Source: an uncultured Flaviramulus sp.
Lineage (GTDB): Bacteria; Bacteroidota; Bacteroidia; Flavobacteriales; Flavobacteriaceae
Length of the DNA stretch: 64,000 nucleotides
Direction of reading: 5' to 3'
Assembly (NCBI GenBank): GCA_947495125.1
Contig: CANLXL010000002.1
Span: 434,001 to 498,000, forward strand
The position numbers and the translations under genes were made by a program. Shown piece by piece: positions 62,697 through 64,000 of the stretch (position 1 is the first letter of the stretch; the number at the start of each line of letters is the position of its first letter). The notes beneath the pieces were generated by a model. It was not told the DNA's origin. It saw only the letters and a list, made by a program, of their open reading frames with translations, and did no database searches.

Positions 62697-64000
62697 TTAA
62701 TTGTTATCTGATTTCACCGATAGCCCGTCTTCATCTATTTCTACCTTTACTTTTTCAGAAGACCCTTTTATACCGCTGCCATCAATTTTTAAGGTGGAGC
62801 TATCCACTTTTACCTCGATACCTTTGTTGTTTATTTTCAAGCTTGAATCTTTGTCTTTTAAATCGACATCTACTTCATATGCATCATTTTCACAATCTAA
62901 ACATTCAATGTCATCTTCTATAATTTTTAGATAGTGATTAGTGTCGTCATGGGTAATGATGGTGCCGTTATAGTTTCTGTAATAGAAAAATGTTCTGGAA
63001 TTCTCATGACATTTTATTACTGTACCTTCAGGAAGGTACAAGGTTAAAATAATTTCCTGATCGCTGAATTTATTTTTGGGATTTGTAGTGAAATAAGAAT
63101 CCAGAAGTAACGTACCATCTTTAAGGGCATAGTGATAGTTAATATTTTTTGCACGCTCAATGGCTTTTTCATAGTTCCTCCCATCGGCACTCTTATCCAG
63201 ACTTAAAGTTGCTAAAGAATCTGTGGTTGATTTAACAATGATGATAATATCTGACGAATACATTGTTTTTTCTCCATTTTCATTATGAGCCACTTTAAAA
63301 GAGTTGCCATGCCTAAATGAGTAATCGTAAAGATCGTTTCCAACCATTTTTAAATTTATGGTATCGTTGGCTGTAATTTGTAACTCTTGTTTTTCTACGA
63401 CCCGCTCATCGAAGGCATGCTCACTAGCCTGCCTTACACCCACTATAACCAAACCGATAATAGAGATTAACCAAACTCCCAGTAAAGTGAATTTAGCAAT
63501 GTTACCAATCGATTTTAAATTATTGATAAGTATTTTTAAGCCTAGGTAGAACACAAAGAAAAACGGAATTCCAACCATAAAGAGGGTTAGTAAAGAGACC
63601 AGCCATAGCGGTGTATTTCCGGCGTTAACAATGTCTACAAGATCCAATCCGGGGATGTGAATAACATCGGCAACACCAACAGAGAATAAGGCTATAATTA
63701 AAGCGATGAGTGTGGTAGCTCCAATGATTACTAATAAAACACCTATAAATTTGGCAAAGATTTTGAAGAAAAACATGATGATATCTCCAATAGTATCGAA
63801 GAACGTTTTAGATGATGATTTTATCCGATTACCCTGTTTTTGAAAATCTACATTTTTGGCGACATCTGAAACCGATTCAGTGACATTTTTAGCCGCTCCA
63901 GAAACCGATTCGGTTACATTTTTAGCAACGTCTGTTACCGTATCTGTGACATTCTCAAAACCGTCTTTAATTTTTTTTTCGATGTTACTTATATTAACCG
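62697..64000 (-). CDS. PspC-type envelope protein (partial, continues beyond the window)
   Basis: The track lists 359 codons from a Met at 63776, but the frame stays open without a stop to the window end (VNISNIEKKIKDGFENVTDTVTDVAKNV...), so that Met is internal and the true N-terminus is missing. The visible part has an 11-residue-period linker (TDVAKNVTES, SGAAKNVTES, SDVAKNV), then three to four membrane segments (FIGVLLVIIGATTLIALIIALF; LWLVSLLTLFMVGIPFFFVFYLGL; FTLLGVWLISIIGLVIVGV) and a beta-rich soluble region. It resembles the C-terminal part of long Bacteroidota PspC proteins. The PspC domain itself would lie outside the window, so the name rests on architecture and the DUF2807 neighbour. 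Confidence 0.72.
   Translation of the reverse strand, partial: VNISNIEKKIKDGFENVTDTVTDVAKNVTESVSGAAKNVTESVSDVAKNVDFQKQGNRIKSSSKTFFDTIGDIIMFFFKIFAKFIGVLLVIIGATTLIALIIALFSVGVADVIHIPGLDLVDIVNAGNTPLWLVSLLTLFMVGIPFFFVFYLGLKILINNLKSIGNIAKFTLLGVWLISIIGLVIVGVRQASEHAFDERVVEKQELQITANDTINLKMVGNDLYDYSFRHGNSFKVAHNENGEKTMYSSDIIIIVKSTTDSLATLSLDKSADGRNYEKAIERAKNINYHYALKDGTLLLDSYFTTNPKNKFSDQEIILTLYLPEGTVIKCHENSRTFFYYRNYNGTIITHDDTNHYLKIIEDDIECLDCENDAYEVDVDLKDKDSSLKINNKGIEVKVDSSTLKIDGSGIKGSSEKVKVEIDEDGLSVKSDNN

Overview
The window looks like the chromosome of a marine-type Bacteroidota, most likely a Flavobacteriaceae. It is AT-rich, carries a SusC/SusD pair, has many lipobox (..SC) and '..AQ' signal peptides, a LacI regulator, and a PspC/DUF2807 pair typical of flavobacteria. 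It is almost entirely a carbohydrate and phosphoester scavenging locus. I see no rRNA, tRNA, CRISPR, insertion sequence or phage gene.

Layout. (1) 1-5.4 kb, minus strand: a secreted fusion of a GDPD/PI-PLC-like domain with alkaline phosphatase, an EEP-fold phosphoesterase coupled to it by a TAATG overlap, then a UxaA-family dehydratase and the start of a GH29 fucosidase that leaves the window. (2) 5.7-16.8 kb, plus strand: a LacI-family regulator, then a complete myo-inositol catabolic operon in the order iolJ-iolB-iolC-iolA-iolE-iolG-iolD and a Na+/solute symporter. (3) 16.9-28.6 kb: a decayed HAD phosphatase, a lipoprotein metallophosphoesterase, SusC, SusD, a GH92 mannosidase, an acetyl-esterase-like hydrolase and a second EEP enzyme. 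(4) 28.7-61.8 kb: a long same-strand run of secreted enzymes. It holds a divergent GH92, four S1-type sulfatases with formylglycine motifs, four more GH29 modules (one fused to a five-bladed-propeller domain), GH172 (DUF2961), a GH141-like beta-helix protein, GH31, an NPCBM glycosidase, a sialate O-acetylesterase, several SGNH esterases (one with three hydrolase domains), a Tat-exported metallophosphoesterase and a third EEP enzyme. (5) 61.8-64 kb, minus strand: DUF2807 and PspC-type envelope genes, unrelated to the locus and separated from it by a hairpin terminator.

Most striking observation. A LacI-type operator, ATGCAAACGTTTGCAT or a close variant, occurs three times: before the GDPD-phosphatase/EEP genes, before the iol operon and before SusC. 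Each copy lies about 100-120 bp upstream of the start codon. This suggests that one regulator ties extracellular phosphodiester/phosphomonoester cleavage, SusCD uptake with glycan trimming, and cytoplasmic inositol breakdown into a single regulon. My working hypothesis is that the locus harvests an inositol-phosphate-containing glycoconjugate, such as a glycosyl inositol phosphoryl-ceramide, GPI-like or phosphoinositide head group carrying mannose, fucose and sulfate. A more conservative reading is that an inositol/phosphate scavenging module sits next to an independent sulfated fucose/mannose polysaccharide locus.
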